This document shows positions 26,702 to 35,535 of a stretch of DNA of 56,732 nucleotides, piece by piece. The position numbers were made by a program, and so were the translations under genes. Each line of letters starts with the position of its first letter. Positions within the stretch are counted from its first letter, which is position 1. Source of the DNA: CAYVUI01 sp964454745 (GTDB lineage: Bacteria; Planctomycetota; Phycisphaerae; Sedimentisphaerales; Anaerohalosphaeraceae); the NCBI GenBank assembly GCA_964454745.1, contig CAYVUI010000010.1, positions 1 through 56,732 on the forward strand, in the 5' to 3' direction. The notes beneath the pieces are model-generated. The model was not told the DNA's origin, searched no databases, and saw nothing but the letters and a program-made list of their open reading frames with translations.

Positions 26702-28170
26702 AAAGGATTATTCAGGCACGTTTGCTGTTTGGGAGGAAAAAACTCTCCGCCTCTGGAACCGTGATATTTTATATCCTGTTCTATTTTCCAGTTAAGTAGT
26801 TTGTTTGTGAGTTCATGTTTTTTGTCCAAAAATTCAGGTGCAGACCATAAGTCATTGCGTTCATCCGGGTCGTTGTGCAGGTCAAAAAGTTGTCCCTGTG
26901 TATCTCCAGCATGAAAGATATTCAATTTATACCTGCCGTCAAATAACATCGTAGCGTGTATATCAGGCGACCAGTATGTTTTTTTATCACATATGCCCGT
27001 CGATCGGTATTCACAGACAGCAACGCCTTTTGAATTATAATCATCAGGACTGAGAGCTTTTTGTAATAAGTCCGTCCCCGTATCAATATTATCCTGATTT
27101 GATTCGATTCCAGCAGCTTTGAGAATAGTATAAGCTAATTGATAAGGCTGAACCACATCTTTAACCCGTATGCCACAAGGCACTGTCTTCGGGTATTTAA
27201 TTATAAAAGGGACATGTACGCTCGGTTCATAAAAATATGCGCCTTTGGCAAGAAGACCGTGATCCCCAAGCATATCCCCGTGGTCACTGAGGAATACTAC
27301 CATAGTATTATCCTCAAGTCCGGAACTATTGAGTGCTTTAAGAACTCTGCCGACTTGATTATCAAGAAAAGCTATAGAAGCGTAATAACCAACCCGCATT
27401 TTTAAGATGTTGTCAGCAGTATAGTTATCGCAGGCTCCCAAAAGGCCGTGCATACTTTCCTTTTCAACTGCATCCGGCCTTAAATTAGTAGAAAGAACCG
27501 GCTTGGGAATTTTCTTCTTTTTGACCAATTCCTCCATCTCTGGAGGAAAGTCGCTATAAGGGTCGTGGGGGTCAACCACGCTCATACAGCAGAAGAAAGG
27601 AGTATTTATGTCGTGATTTTGAAAGAAATCGATGGTTCTGTCTGCTGCCCATTTAGTAAAATGTACATTTTGGGGAAATTTACCGATCTTTCGTCCTCCC
27701 TTGACAAGCTTTTCATAAAAAACTGGATGATTTTCTTTGAGCCATTGCTGATAGGCATTGTATTTTCCGCCAAGGGCATGGGGGGCAATAGAATACTCGT
27801 ATATATCAAAACCGTCGTTAAGGTTACGACTGTCACGTTCAAAACATCTTCCACTTACGTGAAGCTTACCAAAAAGAGCTGTTTTATAGCCATTCTCGCG
27901 CAGGCGCTCTGTAAAAAAATACTGGTCATCAGGCAATTTATCGTGCAGCCTGAACACTCCGTGGCCGGTAAGAGTTTTGCCTGTAAATATGCCCGCCCTG
28001 CTTGGAGTGCATATAGGGTTATTCACATAACAATTCTCAAACAGGGCTCCCTGAACCGCCAGACTATCAATATTGGGGGTATCAACGGCTTCACAGCCGT
28101 AACAGCTTAAGCTGTCGAACCTCTGCTGGTCAGTCATTATTAATAAAATGTTCGGTCGTTGTTTTGTCAT
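26698..28170 (-). CDS. type I sulfatase (formylglycine-dependent)
   Basis: The product has 490 residues. It opens RPNILLIMTDQQRFD with signature CTPSRAGIFTG (C54), and VVFLSDHGDMLGDHGLLAKG is the second metal-ligand region. It is closest in layout to the choline-sulfatase/aryl-sulfatase part of the alkaline phosphatase superfamily, but its substrate is unknown. There is no signal peptide. AGGGGTTGAT lies before the ATG. It follows the FG-GAP gene by 8 bp and overlaps the next sulfatase. Confidence 0.93.
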   Translation of the reverse strand: MTKQRPNILLIMTDQQRFDSLSCYGCEAVDTPNIDSLAVQGALFENCYVNNPICTPSRAGIFTGKTLTGHGVFRLHDKLPDDQYFFTERLRENGYKTALFGKLHVSGRCFERDSRNLNDGFDIYEYSIAPHALGGKYNAYQQWLKENHPVFYEKLVKGGRKIGKFPQNVHFTKWAADRTIDFFQNHDINTPFFCCMSVVDPHDPYSDFPPEMEELVKKKKIPKPVLSTNLRPDAVEKESMHGLLGACDNYTADNILKMRVGYYASIAFLDNQVGRVLKALNSSGLEDNTMVVFLSDHGDMLGDHGLLAKGAYFYEPSVHVPFIIKYPKTVPCGIRVKDVVQPYQLAYTILKAAGIESNQDNIDTGTDLLQKALSPDDYNSKGVAVCEYRSTGICDKKTYWSPDIHATMLFDGRYKLNIFHAGDTQGQLFDLHNDPDERNDLWSAPEFLDKKHELTNKLLNWKIEQDIKYHGSRGGEFFPPKQQTCLNNPL

Positions 28171-28178
28171 ATCAACCC

Positions 28179-30665
28179 CTACTTAAAGACAATCAGGGCC
28201 CACTTGCCCAGTACAAGTTTATTACTTTTCTCCAGTTTTTTTTGCATTACTATAACTTTATTTTTAGGATCTTTCCCAAAAAGTTGAAACGGCTGGACAG
28301 AAGACATGGAAAAACCAAGAGACTCCATATATTCAATATAGCAATTCCGTCGGGGTCCGTCGGCAGGTGGAACCAGTGCATAAACAAGCCCAGGCTCCAT
28401 ACATATACTGAAAGATGATTCAATCTCAGGCCTTATAAAATGTTTGCCCCTGAGTTCTTTCGGCAAATCGTTAAAAACATAATTTCTATTTTGGAAAACT
28501 TCTTCGCCCTTGTTCAGTACAGCGATTTCACCCCCACCAATGGCCGGTTCAAGCACAGCAAATCCACCTTCTTTCTGATCCGATTCTGATTCCGGCATTT
28601 TAACCGTAAATTCATATCCGCTAAAATCTAAAGTCTCAAATTCCGGCTCTTTCGTTTGCCATTGGTCCCAGTAATAAAGCCACGTATTTCTAATTATGGG
28701 ATGTCTTCCGTCGATTCCTGCAATCGCTTCCCATTCGCCGTCGTTGTCCCAGTCTACCGGTTCGAGCATTCTAAAATGTGTATAGCTGCCTTTTTGAATA
28801 TGCCCGGTAACTTTTATCTGATTGGGGCGGAATTCAAAAACATATTGGTCATCCTTCATACCCATATTTTTATAATAGTATATGAATTCAGTACGTGCGC
28901 TAAGACTCTGTCCCGCTGAAGTTATAATATCGTTCAAACCATCATTGTCCCAGTCAACTACGCAAAATTTCGACCGCCCAATACCTCTTGAAGTCCTGCA
29001 AACATTGAAAGGATACCCTTCTGAATTAACGGCCTTTTGGGCATCTTTAAGATGCAGGTTTCCTTTTTTATCCCGATACCGGGGCCATATAGTAAGTTTT
29101 CTGTCAGCAGAAACCGTTATCAGGTCGGGCAGACCATCCTGATTCAGGTCACCTACGCCCGGGCGAGACCGCCATGCCATCGGAACTACCTGATCCCCCT
29201 CGGCGCCGTATGTAACTTTGCCCCGGGCCTTGAATTCAGGTTTTGTTTTATTGCCGACATTTTCAAAGTAATAAATAACCTCTCCATGATTACCGATAAG
29301 CAGGTCTATATCGCCGTCAAGATCCCAGTCTTCTGCGGTAGGATTAGAATACCCGATAAGATATTCTATGGGACCTTGAAGATTATACTCTTTGTACATT
29401 CTTATTGGTTTTCCATCAGCGTGTATAAGCTTTGGTGTACTCCATTTATCGATCCCTCCGTCAGCATCAAGATTTTCAAAATACCATATAAGGCCACATT
29501 CACTGCCCACAATCAAATCCTTTTTACCATCCCCGTTTAAATCGGCAACATCAGGAACAGCGAATATATCAAGTTCCATCGTTGTTGGGTTCTCAAAAAG
29601 CACCCAGTGAGCCTCTGAAAAAGCAAAGGGGTTGTTCTTTAAAAGTTGAACCGTTTCATAAATAACGGATCCTCCGTGATAGACAATATGCAGCAATCCA
29701 TTGTTATCCTTAAATGGTATGGCAGCTTTCCTGTGGTCCATGCTGTAATTACTTCCGTATTTTATTTTTTTGCCGTTTCCAAAAAACGGCGAACCGTCCG
29801 GACGAGTATCGGTGTTGAGATAAACCACAGAATAATCATCGACGTGTGTGAATATGTCAGTTTTACCGTCAGTGTTCCAGTCGATAAGATATGCCGAAAC
29901 ACTTCTTGCGGGGTATGATATTCCCCGGGCCTGCTCGCCGGTTATTATCTGTCGGGGCATCGTAAAAGCAGGTTTTGTTTTGGTTCCTACATTTCTGCAA
30001 ATCCAGATTGAAGTAGAGGCATCAGCGAAAATCCACTGATTCTCTATCCATCCGGTATTGAAACCGGCAAATTTCCAAGGCACGTAAGCGACATCATTGC
30101 CAAGCATCATCATTGTATATTTTGTCAAGAGGACATCATCTTTTCCGTCATTGTCATAATCCCCAAGACCAGCTATACTCCATGCATCTTTTTCGTGCTG
30201 TTCTAAGCTACCGGGCAATGTCAAATCTCCACCTAATACAAATTGAAGATTGCCGACATTATTATAGTCAACGTCTCCCGAAGCCCTTTTCTCTTCCAGC
30301 CAGATTATTTTGCCATCCTTTAAAAGGACATAATCTCTTTTTTGATCAGAGTCAAAATCGCCGGGATTGGAGTAAACTTTCCCTTTGCCCGCCCTTTTAT
30401 ACACAGGTTTTTTACCCTCTCGCCTCCCGGTGTTTTTCCATAAAGTACCGTCTGCGATTAAATCCACTTGACCATCGCTGTCATAATCAATAGGCCTGAC
30501 CCCTGATTTCATAGGTGCAGCCAAATCCGGCCTGCCGTAATATATACCAGACGGTTCATTGAAAACTTGAATTTTAAAACTATCGTTTGTATTTTCGGCG
30601 AATGTTGGTGCAGAATAAATGATCAAAACCACAGCCAAATAAATAATATTTAAAAAATGATTCAC
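28179..30665 (-). CDS. secreted FG-GAP/VCBS-repeat protein
   Basis: The product has 828 residues from GTG 30665, chosen because TAGGGAGATTATT lies directly upstream and because a signal peptide (NHFLNIIYLAVVLIIYSAPTFA region) then starts at once. An ATG at 30695 would overlap the previous gene and hide the signal peptide. At least nine repeats carry a calcium-binding loop of the form D-x-[DN]-x-D-G (DYDSDGQVD, DYDNDGKDD, DWNTDGKTD, DLNGDGKKD, DWDLDGDID, DLNQDGLPD, DWDNDGLND and others). This is a beta-propeller of the integrin/FG-GAP type. The last 200 residues are beta-rich with no motif. The role is probably glycan binding outside the cell. Confidence 0.88.
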   Translation of the reverse strand: MNHFLNIIYLAVVLIIYSAPTFAENTNDSFKIQVFNEPSGIYYGRPDLAAPMKSGVRPIDYDSDGQVDLIADGTLWKNTGRREGKKPVYKRAGKGKVYSNPGDFDSDQKRDYVLLKDGKIIWLEEKRASGDVDYNNVGNLQFVLGGDLTLPGSLEQHEKDAWSIAGLGDYDNDGKDDVLLTKYTMMMLGNDVAYVPWKFAGFNTGWIENQWIFADASTSIWICRNVGTKTKPAFTMPRQIITGEQARGISYPARSVSAYLIDWNTDGKTDIFTHVDDYSVVYLNTDTRPDGSPFFGNGKKIKYGSNYSMDHRKAAIPFKDNNGLLHIVYHGGSVIYETVQLLKNNPFAFSEAHWVLFENPTTMELDIFAVPDVADLNGDGKKDLIVGSECGLIWYFENLDADGGIDKWSTPKLIHADGKPIRMYKEYNLQGPIEYLIGYSNPTAEDWDLDGDIDLLIGNHGEVIYYFENVGNKTKPEFKARGKVTYGAEGDQVVPMAWRSRPGVGDLNQDGLPDLITVSADRKLTIWPRYRDKKGNLHLKDAQKAVNSEGYPFNVCRTSRGIGRSKFCVVDWDNDGLNDIITSAGQSLSARTEFIYYYKNMGMKDDQYVFEFRPNQIKVTGHIQKGSYTHFRMLEPVDWDNDGEWEAIAGIDGRHPIIRNTWLYYWDQWQTKEPEFETLDFSGYEFTVKMPESESDQKEGGFAVLEPAIGGGEIAVLNKGEEVFQNRNYVFNDLPKELRGKHFIRPEIESSFSICMEPGLVYALVPPADGPRRNCYIEYMESLGFSMSSVQPFQLFGKDPKNKVIVMQKKLEKSNKLVLGKWALIVFK

Positions 30666-30685
30666 AATAATCTCCCTAAAAAAAC

Positions 30686-31879
30686 TCACTGCCATATTTC
30701 AGGCCCCGGACGGGCATAACCTGTAGGTATACATCTGTATGTACCTTTCTCCGTGAAAGGATACTTTTTCTCGATCTCTTCGGTCAGAATGACTCCAAGG
30801 CCGGGGGTTTGCGGTGCTTCAATTTGACCGTTTTGAATATTCAATGGTTCAATAAGCAATTCCTCTCTCAAACTGTATTTCGGCATCGGCCACTCGGCAA
30901 GTAAAGCCCCACCCGCAATTGCAGCATGATAATTTGCCATAAGACCCACACCGCCGGACCATGCATGTACCACCACATCACACCCGTACTGAGCAGCACA
31001 GTCAAAAACCTGTAACACCTCACTTATTCCGCCCAGGACCGACGCATCCGGTTGAACGAAGTCATAGATCCCTTCTCTGACAAGCTCACAAAGTTCGTGA
31101 GAGGTAGTTATCGTTTCGCCGCCACATATTTTTACATCACATTTCCGGCGCAGCACTTTATAATCCCCGGAGCAAAAAGGCCCCAACACCTCTTCAAGAA
31201 ATACGATATCATTGGCTGTTCGCGTTTTCACAGCATCAAGGTATTTCAAAACATCTGATACGGTTTGCGAAGGAATGGCCAGATTCTGGCACATGTCCAC
31301 TCCTACCCGGATACCTCTCGCGGCTGCTTTTTCAAGCACCCAGACCGTCTTGGCAACCTCGTCATTTCGGGCACGTATTTTGAAAAGATCGATCCCAAGC
31401 TCCTGCAATGAATCTAACTCTTGATGCATGGACTGAACATCGACGGAATCACCCCCGCTTCCATATAAACTGAGCTTTTCACAACCTTTCGTTCCCAAAA
31501 GTGCATAAGCGGGAATCTCCAGCAGCTTGGCTTTTGCATCTGTCATTGCCATTTCAAACGCGCCAAGCACATGCCTGGCCGGACCTTTAAGGCCCCAGTA
31601 ACCGACAATTGAGACCATCCTGTTGAATTGCTGATTTAAATCCAAGATATCACAGCCGATAAGATAAGGACTTATGACATTCACCATTTCAGTGAAAACT
31701 TGGGGTGCAAAAACGGCCAGGTATGCCTCTCCAAGACCTATGGTACCGTCTTCAAGAGTAATTTCCACAAGGCCGCAATTTCTAAGGCCGAAAGGCAGAT
31801 GTAAAATAACCTCAAGTGATTGTTCATTGCCATACGGTGCCGTCAATAAGACCGGACGAATTTTTGCGATCTTTGCCAT
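30686..31879 (-). CDS. mandelate racemase/muconate lactonizing enzyme family
   Basis: The product has 397 residues from ATG 31879, 2 bp after the previous stop; a longer frame is possible. The enolase-superfamily barrel shows K167-I-R169 (second-strand base motif), metal ligands D195 (VGVDMCQN), E229/E230 (FLEEV) and E255 (GGETITT), D278, and H305 (VVVHAWSGG). These positions fit a sugar-acid dehydratase. Combined with the aldolase-like and 2-hydroxyacid dehydrogenase genes, an aldonate/uronate dehydration step is likely, but the sugar is unknown. Confidence 0.9.
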   Translation of the reverse strand: MAKIAKIRPVLLTAPYGNEQSLEVILHLPFGLRNCGLVEITLEDGTIGLGEAYLAVFAPQVFTEMVNVISPYLIGCDILDLNQQFNRMVSIVGYWGLKGPARHVLGAFEMAMTDAKAKLLEIPAYALLGTKGCEKLSLYGSGGDSVDVQSMHQELDSLQELGIDLFKIRARNDEVAKTVWVLEKAAARGIRVGVDMCQNLAIPSQTVSDVLKYLDAVKTRTANDIVFLEEVLGPFCSGDYKVLRRKCDVKICGGETITTSHELCELVREGIYDFVQPDASVLGGISEVLQVFDCAAQYGCDVVVHAWSGGVGLMANYHAAIAGGALLAEWPMPKYSLREELLIEPLNIQNGQIEAPQTPGLGVILTEEIEKKYPFTEKGTYRCIPTGYARPGPEIWQ

Positions 31880-31881
31880 AT

Positions 31882-32832
31882 TCAATAATCCCGCCGCCAA
31901 TCAACAACATTATTTAACTTTTTTGTTGATTTATAAAGTTTGAAATTTTCGGCAAAAAAGTCTATCAACCTGTCTAATTCATCTACGGTTCCACCTGCTG
32001 TATGCTGAGTAAGAATAAGATTAGGGCAATCCCATAAAGGGCTCGTTTCTTGAACAGGCTCTGCTGTTGTCGTGTCTAAAACAGCTCCGGCAATTCTGCC
32101 TTCAACAAGGTTTTTAATCAGCGATTGCTCATCAATCGCGGTTCCTCGTCCCGCGTTACATAAGACAGCCCTCGTTGACAGCTTGGCAATACGGTCTTTA
32201 TTAAAAAAACCACGCGTTTCATCCGTTCCAGGAAGGGTCAAACTTACAACATCAAATCCACCTAAAGCATCATCCAGCTCTGACAGATCGTTCATGTCGG
32301 CGTTTGAGTTGAACTTGTCATATGTAATAACCTTAAAGACTAACGGCTCAAAGAGCTTTTTGAGACACTGCCCTATCGAACCCAGGCCGATTATACAGAC
32401 GCTGGAATCTTTTAAAAGTCTCAAACTCGGTCTTATCTCCAGCTTTTTCCATTCTTTTGCTTCTTTATATCTAACACATTGATCGATACCCCGGTATATT
32501 GCCATAACTCCGGCAAGGATAGTTTCACTAACCGGCAGAGAGAAAAAGCCCCGAAGGTTCGTACAGACGATCTTTGAAGAAAGTTTATCCCAGTTCAGCT
32601 TCCTGTATTGATCAACGCCCACGGAATTCAGTTGCAGCCAACGAAGATGATCCGACCCGGACACCCACTGAGGATCAACGGAACCAAAAGCAACCTGGGA
32701 TTCGTTAAACTCGTTGAAATCCTCTTCATTCAGTTTTTCAGGATGGGCAAACCAGCAGTGATCACACTCGCAAACTCGTAGAAACTTTTCCTTCTGTTGT
32801 TTTGAAAACGGTATATTCGTGAAAATATTCAA
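31882..32832 (-). CDS. D-2-hydroxyacid dehydrogenase (NAD-dependent)
   Basis: The product has 316 residues, starting at TTG 32832 with AAAGG seven bases upstream. The Rossmann motif is GLGSIG (149-154). The catalytic triad is R229 (NAGRGTAID), E258 (TAEPVQETSPLW) and H277 (LTQHTAGG). Such enzymes interconvert D-2-hydroxyacids and 2-keto acids. The N-terminus carries three cysteines (21, 23, 26), unusual for the family. It lies between a sulfatase and the MR/MLE dehydratase, so a keto-sugar-acid reduction is plausible. Confidence 0.9.
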   Translation of the reverse strand: MNIFTNIPFSKQQKEKFLRVCECDHCWFAHPEKLNEEDFNEFNESQVAFGSVDPQWVSGSDHLRWLQLNSVGVDQYRKLNWDKLSSKIVCTNLRGFFSLPVSETILAGVMAIYRGIDQCVRYKEAKEWKKLEIRPSLRLLKDSSVCIIGLGSIGQCLKKLFEPLVFKVITYDKFNSNADMNDLSELDDALGGFDVVSLTLPGTDETRGFFNKDRIAKLSTRAVLCNAGRGTAIDEQSLIKNLVEGRIAGAVLDTTTAEPVQETSPLWDCPNLILTQHTAGGTVDELDRLIDFFAENFKLYKSTKKLNNVVDWRRDY

Positions 32833-32862
32833 GCTATAACCTTTATAATTTATTTGCAGCCT

Positions 32863-34452
32863 TTATGCCGTGGATATTCTCGGCATAAAAACAAGCTCTT
32901 TGTTTATTTCAGCATGTAGCATTTTCATGATCAATTCTTTTTTTAATTCGATATACTCCGGATCGTCCCAAAGATTTTTTGACTCCGACGGATCCCCTTG
33001 CAAGTCAAATATTTCCCCACAATCCTGGTTGCAATAGACGACCAGCTTATATCTTTTATTTATGTAAATTCTATTGTGCACTTTTGTCGGCTGAAAACGA
33101 TCTTCGATGATAACATGCTCCCGGATGGATTCTTTTTGACCAAACCAGACCTCTTTCTGATCGATGCCGCTCATACCCCAAGGTGTATTCAGGCCTGCAA
33201 TGCTTAAAAAGGTCGGGGCGAAATCAACAAGTGATTGTAAAGCATTACTCCTCATGTTTTGAGGCACTTTGCCGGGCAGAGATACGATCATGGGTATCTT
33301 GATGCCATCTTCAAAGTAAAAAGGGCCCTTTGCAATCAGCCCGTGCTGACCAAAGTAGTGCCCATGATCGGTGGTAAATACTACCAGTGTTTTTTCCGTA
33401 AGGCCCAGGACATCAAGCTTATCCAATATCAGGCCTAAATAGTGGTCAAGCATGGAAACCATGCCAAAATATATGGCCATATCTTTTGCCTTGTCCCGGC
33501 TGCTTCTTTGATGGCTGTGAATACCGTGAACATTATTTCCGCCATATTCATCAAAATCATCCATCTTCTTCGCTTCTTCGGGAGAAAGTTGTGTTAATCT
33601 GTACTGCTTGGGCATATTATGAAATTCAGCTTCATTAGCTTGAGGCAGCTTCATCTTCGCAGGATCATACATTGAGGCCCAGGGTTCAGGTACAAGATAA
33701 CTCGGATGGGGGTCAAAATAGCTCGCCCACAAAAAAAAGTTTTCGTCTTTGTCGGAATAATTCTCCAATAAGCTATTGATACGTTCGGTTATCCAGCAAT
33801 TATAATGGTATTTCTCGTGAATGGACCACGCACCGTACTGGGGTTTATTGTTTTTTCCGGTTGGCTTTCTGAAATGGTCAGTCCAGTTTTTGAGACCCTG
33901 CTCCTGCATCCATATCGCATAATGCTGACCAACATGAGCTTCATCCGTGTGGTTGCGACAAATTTCAATATGCTCAAAACCATAAAACGGCCCATGAAAG
34001 GTTCTCCAGAAATTAAGATCCTGAAGTACAGGATAAGATTCAAGAGATGTGAATTTTGAAGTGCTTTTAAGTGGCTGGAAATGAGCCTTTCCTACTAGAG
34101 CAGTTCTGTAACCGGCCTGCTGAAAATCCTCGCCAACGCAATGTTGATTTTCCATCAATTTTGTTCCGAGAGCCCATGCACCATGTTGACTCGGATATTT
34201 ACCCGTAATAATGCTCGCCCTTGACGGGGTGCAGGTCGGATTTACGGTATATGCCCTGTCGAAAACAGTTCCCATCTTAGCCAGGCGGTCAAGGTTTGGG
34301 GTCTTGATATCAGGATTATTGATCCCAAGCGTCATATAGTGCTGCTGGTCGCTTGTAATGAGAAGCACATTATGCTTTTGGGCGTTTTTTTCAGCTTTTT
34401 TGTAATAATCAATATCAGGCATATCGATATCTATACCGTATAACATTAACAT
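32863..34452 (-). CDS. type I sulfatase (formylglycine-dependent)
   Basis: The product has 529 residues. It contains NVLLITSDQQHYM and signature CTPSRASIITG (C74, numbered from ATG 34452). FTTDHGHYFGQHGLIAKG is the second active-site region and RDKAKDMAIYFGMVSMLDHYLG the usual helix. No signal peptide is seen; the first 27 residues are not family-like, so a later start (ATG 34422, MPDIDYYKK) is possible. No Shine-Dalgarno is clear. It starts 6 bp after a UROD-family stop. The substrate is unknown. Confidence 0.92.
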   Translation of the reverse strand: MLMLYGIDIDMPDIDYYKKAEKNAQKHNVLLITSDQQHYMTLGINNPDIKTPNLDRLAKMGTVFDRAYTVNPTCTPSRASIITGKYPSQHGAWALGTKLMENQHCVGEDFQQAGYRTALVGKAHFQPLKSTSKFTSLESYPVLQDLNFWRTFHGPFYGFEHIEICRNHTDEAHVGQHYAIWMQEQGLKNWTDHFRKPTGKNNKPQYGAWSIHEKYHYNCWITERINSLLENYSDKDENFFLWASYFDPHPSYLVPEPWASMYDPAKMKLPQANEAEFHNMPKQYRLTQLSPEEAKKMDDFDEYGGNNVHGIHSHQRSSRDKAKDMAIYFGMVSMLDHYLGLILDKLDVLGLTEKTLVVFTTDHGHYFGQHGLIAKGPFYFEDGIKIPMIVSLPGKVPQNMRSNALQSLVDFAPTFLSIAGLNTPWGMSGIDQKEVWFGQKESIREHVIIEDRFQPTKVHNRIYINKRYKLVVYCNQDCGEIFDLQGDPSESKNLWDDPEYIELKKELIMKMLHAEINKELVFMPRISTA

Positions 34453-34458
34453 TCCAAA

Positions 34459-35535
34459 TTATAAAGTATATTCTTTTCGTTTAAAGTCACAAGCGGCACT
34501 GAACAGCTTTTCTATATTCTCAAACGGCACATCCGCCCGGATGCCGTGGTCCGCACTGCAAATGTACCCGCCGCCTTCCCCAAGCAGTTCGATGCATCTC
34601 CGAACCTCCTCCTGCACCTCCCCGGGGCTCATAAACGGAAGACGCTGAGAATTTACCGCACCAAAGAACGTGATATCCCTGCCATACTGCGATTTTAATT
34701 CTGACGGTGAGATCGGAAGCGTATGCAGCTGGACCGTTTCCCAAACATCCATACCAATATCAATCAGATCCGGCAGGACTTCGACAATATTCCCGCAGGA
34801 ATGAAACCAGGTATACTTTCCATGCTTTTTAGCAAGCTCAAACAATTTTGCATATTTCGGTTTCAGATATTTACGCCACAACTCCGGTGAGATCAGCATC
34901 CCCTGCTGGGAGGCAAAATCTTCCGCACCACACAAAATATGCAGATCGTCCCCGCAGCGTTCAAGAAGACCCTCACTGCATTGATACGTGATCTCAAAAA
35001 TCTTATCGAGCGCCGCCTCGAACAATTTGGGTTCGAGCGTCATATTCATCAGGGTTTGCTCCATACCCATCAGGTCAAAAACCCGGCACAGCAAAGGCCA
35101 CCAGTGAGGACCCCGTACTGCGTACTGGTCAGAAATTGCCCGGGCCTTTTGAGCCGCCCGGTCAATATCAAACGCCTTCGGATTCGGCCACTTGTGATTC
35201 TCGATCTCCTTTATACTGCTTGCCCCAGCCAAAGGATACCAGTGACTTGTTCCGTAATCTTTCTTCGCTACACATCCCCATTCATTCAGAGCCTCGCCCT
35301 CATGCTCGGCCTCAATATCCCCGGTGTAAGCGAATTCCAGCCGAAAACAATCGATTCCAAGCTTTTCATAAGACGGCGAATAATATCCGATATCCGGATG
35401 GACCATCTGCTCATGTCCCTCGATCCCAAGATAACGGGCAAAATCATATTCGTTTTCGATCTCGAGTATTGCCACCGGGATTCGGTCAGAAACCTGGTGC
35501 TCGATTGCCCGTATAATTCTCTCCCGCCCGTTCAT
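34459..35535 (-). CDS. UROD/MtaA-superfamily protein with H-x-C-Xn-C motif
   Basis: The product has 358 residues. The opening NGRERIIRAIEHQVSDRIPVAI is typical. The core has CGAEDFASQQGMLISPELWRKYLKP, and the metal-site-like motif FHSCGNI (H245, C247) is followed by C326 in GGYICSADHGI. H-x-C-Xn-C is the zinc-thiolate site of methylcobalamin:thiol methyltransferases (MtaA, MtbA, CmuA). Of the six UROD-like genes here, it is the only one for which I see a clear third Cys. AGGGGG precedes the ATG, which overlaps the GH36 stop by four bases. Methyl transfer is inferred, not shown. Confidence 0.87.
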   Translation of the reverse strand: MNGRERIIRAIEHQVSDRIPVAILEIENEYDFARYLGIEGHEQMVHPDIGYYSPSYEKLGIDCFRLEFAYTGDIEAEHEGEALNEWGCVAKKDYGTSHWYPLAGASSIKEIENHKWPNPKAFDIDRAAQKARAISDQYAVRGPHWWPLLCRVFDLMGMEQTLMNMTLEPKLFEAALDKIFEITYQCSEGLLERCGDDLHILCGAEDFASQQGMLISPELWRKYLKPKYAKLFELAKKHGKYTWFHSCGNIVEVLPDLIDIGMDVWETVQLHTLPISPSELKSQYGRDITFFGAVNSQRLPFMSPGEVQEEVRRCIELLGEGGGYICSADHGIRADVPFENIEKLFSAACDFKRKEYTL

